Assembly (NCBI RefSeq): GCF_013282725.1
Contig: NZ_CP054043.1
Span: 2,976,001-3,040,000 of the forward strand
Source of the DNA: Yersinia mollaretii ATCC 43969
GTDB taxonomy: Bacteria > Pseudomonadota > Gammaproteobacteria > Enterobacterales > Enterobacteriaceae
Direction: 5' to 3'
Length of the DNA: 64,000 nucleotides
Each line of letters begins with the position of its first letter. Positions within the stretch are counted from its first letter, which is position 1. Below, piece by piece: positions 45,737 to 55,310 of this stretch. Both the position numbers and the translations under genes were made by a program. The notes under the pieces were generated by a model that did not search any database, was not told the DNA's origin, and worked only from the letters and a program-made list of their open reading frames with translations.

Positions 45737-47073
45737 TGTATTTTCACCAAAACGTAAGCAGTGGCATCGACTTTACCAGCCGTGGGAGTGCCGTTAGGCA
45801 GTTTTTTCAAGGTAGCAGTGAAGTGATGAGAGTAGTTGTTATAACCAGCGGCACTACTGCCATTGGCGCTAGCTCCCGTTAAGATGGGATACCAACCGGC
45901 AGCACTCGAACCGGTGATGCAATTGCTAACGCATCCCCCCCAACCGACAAAGTTCATGGCTGCACCGTTATCGTCACTCAAGCTGATCCCCACCCCGGTG
46001 GCAATACGATTATCGGTGCCGTAATTGTCGGAGAGCAGATAGCTGACGCCCCCCGCCGCGTTGACTAGCCCTAAACCCTGTGCTTTCAGGTAGCCTGGTA
46101 ATGACGTTTGGATTCCCAGCGCAGTTTGCCCGCTATTAATGCCCGATTCCGTGCCGGATTGGCATTCGATATCCACTGTAATATCGGCGCTGCGGGTTTG
46201 GTTATTGTTGAGTTCATTCACGGTGATGATAGGGAAAACGACATAAGGCGTGACGTTGCGCACCACACAGGTATTTTTACGTGTCAGCACGGCGACCGGT
46301 GAGGTATTCATGCCAAATGCCATATAGCGCCCGCTTCCCCACGTTTGATAATTAGTCGCTGAATCATATCCTGCTTCTGGCACAGGCATTCCGGGGCCTT
46401 TGAAAACCACATAGCCGTTGGGTTGATTGCAGGTGTAACTGCCGGAGTAATTGTCGGCTGCTGGCCCAGGGCATCCCCATGTCGAGGGGCCGGGGGTGCG
46501 GTCTACAGAACCCACTTTTTTTAATTCAGCGCGGATCTGGCTGAAATGTTTACCTTTAATCTGAATTTTATTCCCCACCACATCGAACTTCCTCAGGGGC
46601 ACTTGTTGCCAGATGCGGCTGAATTCAATCCCTGAATCGACATGAATCAATTTCAGTGCGGTATAGGGGAAGAAAGTCTGAAAATAGTTATCCCCCATAT
46701 TGGTGTAGCCGCCCACATTACTGTCGCCGTTAGTGGCGAAGACTTCGAAAAGACTCTCTTTATCGGCGATATCGCATTCATAAATAACGGCTTCTGGGTC
46801 TGACCAGAAACGCGCGGGGACTAAGCTAACCATACTGGAGGCCAGAATCGAATCGACGGGCTGAATGTAGTTGCTCGTCATATTGATATTGCCCAGTTGT
46901 AGTGAAGCGCCGTAGTTGTCGCCACCGATATTGGCCCCTTTCCAGACGCATTGCGCATAACTGGGTAAAGCCACACTCAGTAAACCGAATGTCAAAAACA
47001 GTCCCATACCCTGAGAGAATAGGGGGCGGCGGCGTCGATCTAACATGGCGCGGCGGGTCGTCATAGGATTCAT
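45733..47073 (-). CDS. Fimbrial tip protein / putative adhesin
   Basis: A 446-residue secreted protein from ATG 47073. A basic N terminus (RRAMLDRRRR) and hydrophobic stretch MGLFLTFGLLSVALPSYA form the signal peptide. Two regions follow: a Cys-containing N-terminal half (first Cys in AQCVWKG) likely to be the receptor-binding domain, and a C-terminal pilin-like domain ending in VDATAYVLVKIQ, the donor-strand end seen in chaperone-usher subunits. Size and operon place suggest a FimH-like adhesin; the ligand is unknown. A shorter start at 47046 is possible. Confidence 0.8.
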   Translation of the reverse strand: MNPMTTRRAMLDRRRRPLFSQGMGLFLTFGLLSVALPSYAQCVWKGANIGGDNYGASLQLGNINMTSNYIQPVDSILASSMVSLVPARFWSDPEAVIYECDIADKESLFEVFATNGDSNVGGYTNMGDNYFQTFFPYTALKLIHVDSGIEFSRIWQQVPLRKFDVVGNKIQIKGKHFSQIRAELKKVGSVDRTPGPSTWGCPGPAADNYSGSYTCNQPNGYVVFKGPGMPVPEAGYDSATNYQTWGSGRYMAFGMNTSPVAVLTRKNTCVVRNVTPYVVFPIITVNELNNNQTRSADITVDIECQSGTESGINSGQTALGIQTSLPGYLKAQGLGLVNAAGGVSYLLSDNYGTDNRIATGVGISLSDDNGAAMNFVGWGGCVSNCITGSSAAGWYPILTGASANGSSAAGYNNYSHHFTATLKKLPNGTPTAGKVDATAYVLVKIQ

Positions 47074-47087
47074 ACTGTTTCTCTGAT

Positions 47088-49694
47088 TTAAGTCTGTGTA
47101 ACGACACACAAGGCATCGAGTTTATAAAGTTGTTGATCGTTCTTGGGGGTGCCGAGATCGTAATCAAGTTTACAGCGTTCATCAGCGGCATCGCCCCATG
47201 CCAGAATGAGCGTCCCACGCGGGTTTTCTGCCCGCAAATAGGCTTGGCTGGCCTGTCCTACCATCCCGACTTCATGTGCTTGGCTGCGGTCATCGTGCCC
47301 CGATTCGGTACTGCCATCGGTGCTATAAACTACCGTGCCCATGGGCAGTTGGCCGCCATTGGCGAGCTTGACGTTAATCAACACCGGATATCCGCTCAGT
47401 GTGCGGAAAGTCACTTTCACCGTCGAACCGGCATAAGGCGCAATCTGCCGCTCGCCATCTCGCAGCTCGGTATTGAAGTCCATCCCTTCAGGATCGAGGG
47501 TAATGGTGTTGTAGCGATAAGGCGTCAAGGTAGGCACCAAGGCGTAGCCAAAGTGGTCAATACGTGCACCTTGGCCGTACATCACTTTGGCCCCGCTGGC
47601 CCCTTTGGCTTCGATTAAGGCAAAGGTATCGCTCAGGTACGGCCCTAGTGTGACTCCGCCACTGTGGAAGGCGGCCGAACCTCTTGCGCTGGCTGATCCT
47701 TGCCAATAACCGGGACTGCTGGAGGCACTGCCGCTCAGGCTGGTCACCGGTAACCGCTTTTGCAAACTCCCGCTAAAGGTGTTCTCTTTAGTTTGCTCAC
47801 TGCGGGCAAAGTCCATGCTGTAACTGGCAGATTGATCATCACCCATCACACCGGATAACGAGGTCTGATAGCTGGCACCGCTAGTTTGGCTGTTGACCGC
47901 TCCGGCTGAAATATAGGGGGCACGAGGGCTACTGCCCAGCGGGAATGAGATGGACATCTGCACCAAGGTTTCGCTGACGCCAAGTGTCTTGGCACCATTT
48001 GCCGCAGGCATGCCGCTGCCGGGGTCAACAAAGTAAATTTCATTGCTGCCACCGCCGGTTTTTTGTTGTGAAACCGCAAGGTTGAAACTGGTATCGCGCC
48101 ACAGGGTATTGGCATAGCCCAACTGCAATTGCGTGTCGCGTTTGCGGTCATTACGGTAGTCCTGCGAGGAGGCGGTCAAATAGAGTGAACCGTAGCGGTT
48201 AAAGCTCTGATTAAGCGAGATTTCAGCTCGGCTGCGCTGTTGGTAGGAGCCAGAACTCCAAACTTTGCCATTATTGGCAGCCCTCACGCCTAATACATCA
48301 CTCAGATCACGGTAACCCTCGGTTGAGTAGCGGTAACCCGCAACCGAGAGCGTGGTGTTGGTGGCTTCAAAGGTGCGACTGAAAGCGGCGCGCGCCATCC
48401 AGCCACTCTGCTGCTCATCATCCGGCAAACTGGCCTTCGAATAAGTAACATCTAGCCCTAAGGCACCAATATAGTGGGTAAAAACACCGCCTAGCATGGC
48501 GGCTTGATAACCGGGGGCCAGACGTAAACCGGTGTTGGCCGTAATGGCGTTACTGACGCCGCGCTGATAAGTCAGCTCACTGAAGACTTCATGATTGCCC
48601 TGATCACGAACCTTTCCAGCGGCAAAGCTGTAGCGAGAGTAACCGGGGCGCAAGGACTCTGGCACTGAGGAGAAGGGCACCTGAAAGGTACTCAGGCTGC
48701 CATCGGCTTCTTGAATTTCGACCGTCAGGTCACCGCCGAAATTGGTGGCTGATAAATCATCAAACTCAAACGGCCCCGGTGACACGGTGGCTTGGTAAAT
48801 CGGGCGGCTATTTTGATATACCGTCACCTTCGCATTGGTTCTGGCAATACCGCGCACCACAGGGGCGTAGCCACGCTGTGATTCAGGCAACATGCGGTCA
48901 TCAGTTGCCAGCGCGATGCCGGTAAATCCCATGCTGGAGAAAAACTGACCGGAACTGAAGGTTTCTCCGGCGGTCACTTCACTGCCAATAGAGGGCAGTG
49001 CGCGCTGGCTGTAGAGTCGGTTAGAGGTCCAGTTAGCCCCTCGAGTCTGGTCATAGCGCAAGGAGCCTTGCTGACGAAAACGCCACATCCCAGCATTGAT
49101 GCCATTGGTCAGGCTCAGATAACTCGAATCGGTCGCCCGTTTAATGCCATCTTTGTTATAACCCACGTGATATTGGTTGAAGTTGTAATTGCTAAAACCA
49201 ATGGTATCGCCGGAGGTGAGATTACGCGGATCGACATAACCCCGAGGCATTTTCTTAACAAAGAGCTGCGGAACTGACAGGTCAAAGCGTAATTTTGCAT
49301 AATCAAAATGATAATCGCTGGCGGGTAGAATCGTTTTGAAATCTAGGCAGTTGTCTTCCAGATGGGCATTTTTTAGTGCCGTTTCTTCTACGCCAGCTTG
49401 TAGCAACTGTGCGCCTGACAGGCAGGGAATAACGTCATCACCTTTCGGGATAAACGTCAGTTCGACACGATCGACAAATTTGTTGTTCATATAGAGATCA
49501 ACTTGGTATTTGCCTGCTTCATAACTGTCTTTTTTGTTAAAGCGAGAGATAGAGCCTAAACCCAGTGATGAGCCGCGTAATAATGCATCCTCAAACACAT
49601 ATTCATCTTGATGATGCTCTTCCGCTGCTGACACGATATGACTGACTAACAAGCCGTTCGTTAGCAAGCAGGATAGCCATGAGGCAAACCTCAC
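47088..49694 (-). CDS. Outer-membrane fimbrial usher
   Basis: An 868-residue FimD/PapC-family usher that exports and polymerises chaperone-bound subunits. A signal peptide (residues about 1-23) precedes the N-terminal chaperone-binding domain (EYVFEDALLRG, then PSL-like LDLYMN), the 24-strand barrel (about 150-680) with plug domain, and two C-terminal domains ending in a cysteine pair (ERCKLDYDLG ... LDALCVVTQT). Ends 14 bases before the tip-protein ATG. Confidence 0.96.
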   Translation of the reverse strand: MRFASWLSCLLTNGLLVSHIVSAAEEHHQDEYVFEDALLRGSSLGLGSISRFNKKDSYEAGKYQVDLYMNNKFVDRVELTFIPKGDDVIPCLSGAQLLQAGVEETALKNAHLEDNCLDFKTILPASDYHFDYAKLRFDLSVPQLFVKKMPRGYVDPRNLTSGDTIGFSNYNFNQYHVGYNKDGIKRATDSSYLSLTNGINAGMWRFRQQGSLRYDQTRGANWTSNRLYSQRALPSIGSEVTAGETFSSGQFFSSMGFTGIALATDDRMLPESQRGYAPVVRGIARTNAKVTVYQNSRPIYQATVSPGPFEFDDLSATNFGGDLTVEIQEADGSLSTFQVPFSSVPESLRPGYSRYSFAAGKVRDQGNHEVFSELTYQRGVSNAITANTGLRLAPGYQAAMLGGVFTHYIGALGLDVTYSKASLPDDEQQSGWMARAAFSRTFEATNTTLSVAGYRYSTEGYRDLSDVLGVRAANNGKVWSSGSYQQRSRAEISLNQSFNRYGSLYLTASSQDYRNDRKRDTQLQLGYANTLWRDTSFNLAVSQQKTGGGSNEIYFVDPGSGMPAANGAKTLGVSETLVQMSISFPLGSSPRAPYISAGAVNSQTSGASYQTSLSGVMGDDQSASYSMDFARSEQTKENTFSGSLQKRLPVTSLSGSASSSPGYWQGSASARGSAAFHSGGVTLGPYLSDTFALIEAKGASGAKVMYGQGARIDHFGYALVPTLTPYRYNTITLDPEGMDFNTELRDGERQIAPYAGSTVKVTFRTLSGYPVLINVKLANGGQLPMGTVVYSTDGSTESGHDDRSQAHEVGMVGQASQAYLRAENPRGTLILAWGDAADERCKLDYDLGTPKNDQQLYKLDALCVVTQT

Positions 49695-49742
49695 TGACTA
49701 TCCCTACGCCTGAGTCGGTGCTGGATTATCAACATGGGTAGA

Positions 49743-50474
49743 TCACAGATGATAATTACAGGGAATGTTGGTCCCATAATCATTAACCACGTTCAGTGTC
49801 AGCAATTCACCTTTTTTGGCCTTAACTCCTGCTGGGAGGGCCAGATCCGTGGTTGAATTGGGGGCAAACATCTCGCTTGTGGCAAACGAAATCGTCTTAT
49901 CACCGTTGATTAGTTTGGCATCACGTAGACTGATGAAATAACCCGTTGGGTTATGTATCTTGATCTTATCACCGGTAACACTGTCCAACGTGACTTGGAT
50001 TTTTTCACCCAATGTATCGACATTTTCTTTTAAGGCGGCAGGGCGGTAAAAGACTTTCAGCCGATTATTCACGATCAATACCAGTTTATTTTCAGTCTGC
50101 TTATCGGCTTTTAACGCGGGGATCTGCAAAAAATTAAGATAGAACACTGACTCACGATCTTTAGGTAAATTACGCTCTAAATAGGATAACCGCACCACTT
50201 GTCCGCTTTGGGGTTCCATGCGAAATATCTGTGGTGTCAATGTGAAAGGGACATCACTTTTTGAAGGCGAAGATTGATTATTGCCATCATCCATCCAAAG
50301 TTGGACCAGATTAGGGTGGTCATCTTTATTGCTGAGCTGTAATACTTTTTCTCGTGTGCCTTCAAGATAAATAATACGAGTCCCTGTCATGACAACACTG
50401 GCTTGCGTCCATAAGGGTACGCCGCTGAGCAGTAATAACGTGCAGGCGATAAATTTGTGGGCAGTCAGTGTCAT
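49743..50474 (-). CDS. Periplasmic fimbrial chaperone, first copy
   Basis: A 243-residue PapD-family chaperone. Signal peptide about residues 1-25 (MTLTAHKFIACTLLLLSGVPL). Family motifs are IIYLEGTREKVLQLSNKDDHPNLVQLWMDDG in outline and PKDRESVFYLNFLQIPALK near residue 105, the subunit-binding strand. It lies between the major subunit and usher genes, the usual place for the chaperone of the main shaft subunit. It is clearly diverged from the second chaperone at 44996-45736. Confidence 0.94.
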   Translation of the reverse strand: MTLTAHKFIACTLLLLSGVPLWTQASVVMTGTRIIYLEGTREKVLQLSNKDDHPNLVQLWMDDGNNQSSPSKSDVPFTLTPQIFRMEPQSGQVVRLSYLERNLPKDRESVFYLNFLQIPALKADKQTENKLVLIVNNRLKVFYRPAALKENVDTLGEKIQVTLDSVTGDKIKIHNPTGYFISLRDAKLINGDKTISFATSEMFAPNSTTDLALPAGVKAKKGELLTLNVVNDYGTNIPCNYHL

Positions 50475-50566
50475 AGCGCTTACTTATCCTTGGTTTTTTC
50501 TGGTTTATTTAGGCTCCGTTACCGGTTGGCCAACATCTTCATGAAACAGTTCGGTTTCACGAATAG

Positions 50567-51097
50567 TCAGGGGTAAGTGATCGCATATTGCGCAGAGGCA
50601 ATCACACTGCCTGCCGTCGCACGACCTTCTTCCGTAATGTATTGTGCTGCTAGATCCTGTGACGCGGATGTGGAGCCAGCAACCAGAGTAATACCGGGCA
50701 CTTGAACACTGCCGCCAGACATACGAATGGGTGCACCGTTGGTATCAAGTAGCTGAATCGCGACGTTTTGTGCTGTGCCGACATTGCCCAAGTTACCGGC
50801 GCTCGTGACATTCATTCCCTGAAAAACTGAGCTGATTTTGGTGTCTTGAAGGGCAATGTTGCAGCCAGTGAGATTAATGGTGAAATTGGTTTTACCCGCA
50901 ACAGAATTCACTTGATTCAGGTTGCTGGTTGAAACGGTGGGTAACAAAACCACTGGAGTGTTAGCGGTACCATTAATATCAACCATGCAAGTTTGTTCGG
51001 CCACTTCGCCCTGAAACTTAATCGTGTTATTTGAGGTCGCTGCTAACGCCATACCCGGTAGGGTAAGTAACACCAACGTTAATAGAGTCTTTCCCAT
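50567..51097 (-). CDS. Major fimbrial subunit (type 1-like pilin)
   Basis: A 176-residue pilin with signal peptide MGKTLLTLVLLTLPGMALA. Mature features typical of the family are the donor strand near TSNNTIKFQGEV, the conserved disulfide Cys pair in AEQTCMVDING and NLTGCNIAL, and the C-terminal pattern ASAQYAITYP. First gene of the operon, with ribosome site AGTAGGAA before the ATG. The upstream region 51098-51485 contains its promoter. Confidence 0.93.
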   Translation of the reverse strand: MGKTLLTLVLLTLPGMALAATSNNTIKFQGEVAEQTCMVDINGTANTPVVLLPTVSTSNLNQVNSVAGKTNFTINLTGCNIALQDTKISSVFQGMNVTSAGNLGNVGTAQNVAIQLLDTNGAPIRMSGGSVQVPGITLVAGSTSASQDLAAQYITEEGRATAGSVIASAQYAITYP

Positions 51098-51290
51098 GAA
51101 ATTCCTACTTAAATTTAAGATTTATATTTTGGCAAACACCGACTTTTTGTATTCAGCGAAATGAGCGATCATTAGATTGAATAGCATTAGCCGTTATTTC
51201 GTTTTTTCTGTTCAGTTTTTGGGCCGCAGGTAGTGTAGGGGGAAATGGAGGGGAGGTGAATGAGATGCGTCCTTGTTTTATATCCGAAAT

Positions 51291-51311
51291 TTCCCACAAA
51301 ATATGTAGGAA
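51291..51311. promoter_or_regulatory. EvgA-box-like inverted repeat upstream of the fimbrial operon
   Basis: TTCCCACA (51291-51298), five bases, TGTAGGAA (51304-51311). The E. coli EvgA site is TTCYTACA-N3-TGTARGAA; this differs by one base in the left arm and by a five-base spacer. A related half-site lies upstream of the response-regulator gene. Confidence 0.4.
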
Positions 51312-51434
51312 CAGATCCAATTAAAACTAGAGAAATAATAAAATTGTTTTATTTCATTATGTTAGTTGGTGTTCATTGCTTAATGACAAAATTAGACTTT
51401 TATCCGAAACAGAAATAGTGGTGGGCTTAATAAG

Positions 51435-51463
51435 AAAAACCGCCAAAGTTTCTGACGGTTTTT
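51435..51463 (-). terminator. Terminator of the two-component operon
   Basis: AAAAACCG (51435-51442) pairs with CGGTTTTT (51456-51463). On the minus strand the structure ends in a T run, 20-50 bases after the sensor-kinase stop. The sequence is symmetrical enough to work in both directions. Confidence 0.75.
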
Positions 51464-51485
51464 AATGACGACACTCGCTAAGTCT

Positions 51486-54400
51486 CTATTTTACCGAGTC
51501 ACTACTACCTATTTTGGTGTATGTGGCTACTAGCTCAATTAATAATTGGTGAGTCTCGGCTAACAGTGCCAGATATTCGACTCCATGCGCAATAATTGCG
51601 GATTTATTATGGGTATGCAGCAGTGACTCGAACTTAATGCAGCTATCCACCAGTTCGTGTGCATCAATCAGTTGCACACCCCCTTTAATTCGGTGCACCA
51701 GACTGGCCATCTCGTCATAGATACCCTCTGGAATCGAGTTCTTATTTGCCGTGACCAACTGCTGGTATTGCTGTGTCAGCGCCTCAAAATCCTGCGAACT
51801 GCTCTCCAGCAATGAGTGCAATAACTGCAACTCCACCTCAGCACTTCCCCCCGATAGTGACCTTAACTTCTCTTGTGCCGCCGCCTGTGGGGATGGCGGC
51901 AGTTGAGAGGCTTCACTGTTTTCTGTGCTGACAGCAGGGTCCGCTGGAGTGCGAGGGTGACCCGTGCTCATATTGCCCATAATATCTTGGCGTAGTAGAA
52001 CCGTGCGCAAGGTATCGATGGTGACAGGTTTGATCATGCAATCATTCATTCCGGCGTCAGTACAACGGCGAGTACTCTCTTCCCGTGCATCCGCCGTACA
52101 GCCAATGATGATCATCTCGTTGATCGTAGGGCTACTACGGATGTGGGCAGCCAGTTCGTAACCATTCATCAATGGCATATTGTAATCGGTAATGACGACG
52201 TCAAAACTATAATGCTGCAATATTTGCCAAGCTTCCGCGCCATTATCTGCACTCATTACCTGCTCGATACCGATAAAGGCAAGCTGCTGTTGAAGCAATT
52301 GGCGGTTAGCAGAGAGATCATCTACCACCAAAACACGGAGATTTTTTAAGTGATCCAACTGTTTTTCATCAGCATGATGAATGGTCGTATCTTGTGGTAT
52401 GTCATCCTCTGAGGCGATCGCCAGTGGCAAGGTAATAAATAGGCTGGTGCCTTTATCCAATTGGCTCTCTAAGATGATTTGTCCACCCATCTTATGAATC
52501 AACTGATGACAGATCCAAAGGCCCAATCCCGAGCCACCGAAGCGCGGTGATTTACCTTCATTCGCCTGACTAAATGGCTGGAACAGTGTTGCCTGCGCAG
52601 CCAAAGAGATGCCGATACCGGTATCAGTAATATCGATATTCATGACACCTCGCTTACTATCTGTCGGCTCCCAAGTGACATCCACCGAGACACTGCCTTT
52701 CTCAGTAAATTTCAAGGCGTTACCCAACAGATTTCCCATCACCTGCCGCACTCTAAGCATATCGACCATCAGCAACGGAGGGATTTGATCATCCAGCCAG
52801 CCAGCGAATCGCAGCCCGCGCTCATCGGCAATTGGCTGATAGATAGTGAACATCCGCTCCATCTCCTGCCGGAAATCCACCACTGCTGGGTGAACGCTCA
52901 GTTGACCGGCTTCAATCTTGGCGGAGTCGATAATGTCATCCAGCAGTAGCATCAGTGACTGGGCTGTTTTGGATACGGTGACTAAGGTATTTTTCTCGAC
53001 CGGCTGCTCACTGCGAATTTCCAGCTCCAGTAAGCCCATAATGGCGTACATAGGTGTGCGCAGTTCATGACTGATGGTGGCAAGGAAAGTGCTTTTGGTC
53101 CGGTTGGCACTTTCGGCTTCGACACGCGCCGCTTCCAGCTCACGCTCGACCGTTTTACGTTGACTGATATCCAGCCAGCCGCCCAGTAAACTGCGCTCCG
53201 CATTATCCAGCGGAATAATCCACAGGAAGATATCGCGCAGTTCCCCGTTGATCTCAAGGGAGAGATCCACCATTTGTGGTTTTCTATCCAGCAAGACATA
53301 CCGACAATATTTATCTATCTCGCGATCGAGCTGACTGGTCATCGGCCAGTGGGCAGACTCGCTCTTCTGATTGAGCATATCGTTCAGTTTATCTTGGTGC
53401 GCGGCAGCAAAGTGGCTGTTATAAACCGCCAGATCACCATTCCTAGCGCGAATAAATACCGCGAAGGGCAAGGCATTAATGATAGATTCTTGTTGCAGTA
53501 AACGGGTATGCAGCAACATGGCCTGACGGCGCTTATTGAACACCAGATAACCGAGGTATAAGCCGAAGATCAATAATAGCCCCGAGCTTATTTTCAGCGC
53601 CACCATCAGTAATTCATTATCCAGTGTGCTGCTATCGAAACTCACTGGATTCGGTTTGAATGTACTCCACTCGCTGATCAGATTATCGAGCTCTTCCGGC
53701 GGAATAGATTCAATCACTTTATCAATGATGGCTTTTAATTCAGGCAGCTTAGGGCTGATGCCGAATGCCATCATCAATGGCTCTTCACCCGCGACAGCAA
53801 CGGTTTTAATATTGGGACTGAAATTCTGCGCAGACAGATAGTTGGCTGTCATCATATTTTTGAGCACGGCATCGACTTTGCCCTGCTGCAACCAACGCAC
53901 CAGTGTCATGGTATCGGGGGCTTGAACAAAGGTAATCTTCTGGGCTAACAGGGGATTACCAATCATACCACTGGAGGTGCTGCCCGCTTGTATACCAACA
54001 CGTTTCCCCGCCAGATCGGCTACATTGTTGATATCAATACGGTCTTCGCGAGTCAGTATCCCCCATAAAGATTGGGCGACAGGCGAGGAGTATAGATTGT
54101 GACCATAAGTACCATTGCGGACGGCCACAATTGGCAGCATATCTATTTTTCCGGCGATAAACTCACGGACACTTTCACCCGTATCTTTGGTGTAAATCGG
54201 CTCAAACTTAATGCCAGTGCGGCGTGAAATAATATCAATAAGATCGACGGAGAAACCCGCCATCACGCCCGTTTGGCGTTCACGGAAAATCAGCGGGGCC
54301 AGATCCAGTGGGGCGACATAAGTCACCACCGGATGTTTCTGAATCCAGCTAACCTCTTGTTCGGTCAAGAGTAACTTGGCATCAATATTGTAATGATGTT

Positions 54401-55310
54401 TGCTACCAAACCAGCGCTGCTGAATATCGCCGGTCGCACGGGTGGGCAGTAGCTCCAGAATCTGATTAATGTAATCAATGAGTTTTTGATTACTTTCCCG
54501 CGCCAGAAATGTGTATGGGGCAGGGTGGTAAGGGGCAAAGTTGCGAATTTGCAAGGTCAGCAACTGCAATTGGTCAATCAAATAGTTGGCGGAGGTGGCA
54601 TTAGAGACAAAAACATCCGCATTACCATAGGCAACCGCCAGCAACCCTTGCAACTGGTTAGGGTAGGCGACAATTTTGTCGGCATGATAATTAAATAAAA
54701 ACTCTGGCGAAAGCGGCTCGTTATTGACGATAGCCACGGTTTCCGGATGGGTACGCTTGGTGGGATCCCAATTTTTGCTGCGGACTTCAACATGCCGATT
54801 GGTAAAGAATGCATGGGAAGCAATCAACCCCGGCTGAGCAGGCATGGGCGTTCCGGCCATCAAGTCAATCTGACCATTTTCCAATGCATTCAGCACTAAT
54901 CCGTAGTCGCAATAACCAATCATCTGGAAAGATAACTGGCTGGCATCACTGATGATTTTCAGGTAATCCGCGACAATGCCCTCAATGGCATTATCATCGC
55001 GATTAACCACAAAAGGCGTATTGGCATCAATGACCACGCCCACTTTCACCGTGCGCCGGCTTGATTGGCGCGTGTCGGTGGAAGGAGTGAGTAAAAGGTC
55101 TTCGCTGTAACTATTGGCGATGCTATGTATTGACAAGGGCTGACCGGTGTCACACCCTTGGCGGCCTGTCATCACGGCGGCATGAAGTTGCCCGCTCAAT
55201 AACAGCAAGCTGCACAGTAAAATGAGTAAGGAGAGCCAACTACGTAGAGAGGACTCAGGTCGTCGGAAACCAGACCAGACTGAGCTACACCAAATTATGG
55301 GTATGTGCAT
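51486..55310 (-). CDS. BvgS/EvgS-type hybrid sensor histidine kinase
   Basis: A 1274-residue multidomain kinase that would pass phosphate along a His-Asp-His relay to the adjacent regulator. After a hydrophobic export segment (about 25-45) come two periplasmic solute-binding-like domains (about 85-300 and 325-555), a membrane span (about 570-592), a PAS-like region (about 605-715), the kinase with FLATISHELRTPMYAIMGL (His748), NLLGNALKF, DTGIGI and GGSGLGL, a receiver domain (VLVVDD 993-998, phospho-Asp 1042, Lys1094), and an Hpt domain (SLVHRIKGG, His1206). ATG 55310 overlaps the regulator gene by 26 bases; the upstream TTG is unlikely. Confidence 0.92.
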   Translation of the reverse strand: MHIPIIWCSSVWSGFRRPESSLRSWLSLLILLCSLLLLSGQLHAAVMTGRQGCDTGQPLSIHSIANSYSEDLLLTPSTDTRQSSRRTVKVGVVIDANTPFVVNRDDNAIEGIVADYLKIISDASQLSFQMIGYCDYGLVLNALENGQIDLMAGTPMPAQPGLIASHAFFTNRHVEVRSKNWDPTKRTHPETVAIVNNEPLSPEFLFNYHADKIVAYPNQLQGLLAVAYGNADVFVSNATSANYLIDQLQLLTLQIRNFAPYHPAPYTFLARESNQKLIDYINQILELLPTRATGDIQQRWFGSKHHYNIDAKLLLTEQEVSWIQKHPVVTYVAPLDLAPLIFRERQTGVMAGFSVDLIDIISRRTGIKFEPIYTKDTGESVREFIAGKIDMLPIVAVRNGTYGHNLYSSPVAQSLWGILTREDRIDINNVADLAGKRVGIQAGSTSSGMIGNPLLAQKITFVQAPDTMTLVRWLQQGKVDAVLKNMMTANYLSAQNFSPNIKTVAVAGEEPLMMAFGISPKLPELKAIIDKVIESIPPEELDNLISEWSTFKPNPVSFDSSTLDNELLMVALKISSGLLLIFGLYLGYLVFNKRRQAMLLHTRLLQQESIINALPFAVFIRARNGDLAVYNSHFAAAHQDKLNDMLNQKSESAHWPMTSQLDREIDKYCRYVLLDRKPQMVDLSLEINGELRDIFLWIIPLDNAERSLLGGWLDISQRKTVERELEAARVEAESANRTKSTFLATISHELRTPMYAIMGLLELEIRSEQPVEKNTLVTVSKTAQSLMLLLDDIIDSAKIEAGQLSVHPAVVDFRQEMERMFTIYQPIADERGLRFAGWLDDQIPPLLMVDMLRVRQVMGNLLGNALKFTEKGSVSVDVTWEPTDSKRGVMNIDITDTGIGISLAAQATLFQPFSQANEGKSPRFGGSGLGLWICHQLIHKMGGQIILESQLDKGTSLFITLPLAIASEDDIPQDTTIHHADEKQLDHLKNLRVLVVDDLSANRQLLQQQLAFIGIEQVMSADNGAEAWQILQHYSFDVVITDYNMPLMNGYELAAHIRSSPTINEMIIIGCTADAREESTRRCTDAGMNDCMIKPVTIDTLRTVLLRQDIMGNMSTGHPRTPADPAVSTENSEASQLPPSPQAAAQEKLRSLSGGSAEVELQLLHSLLESSSQDFEALTQQYQQLVTANKNSIPEGIYDEMASLVHRIKGGVQLIDAHELVDSCIKFESLLHTHNKSAIIAHGVEYLALLAETHQLLIELVATYTKIGSSDSVK

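Larger units (their letters stand above)
51098..51485. other. Fimbrial operon upstream region
   Basis: A 388-base AT-rich gap. It contains an EvgA-box-like sequence (51291-51311) and, next to the sensor-kinase gene, that gene's terminator (51435-51463). No inverted repeats of a fim-type invertible switch and no recombinase gene were seen, so phase variation by inversion is not supported. Confidence 0.6.

Noticed and set aside
51098..51485. Possible invertible fimbrial promoter switch
   Set aside because: No pair of matching inverted repeats flanking a promoter and no tyrosine recombinase gene in the window.
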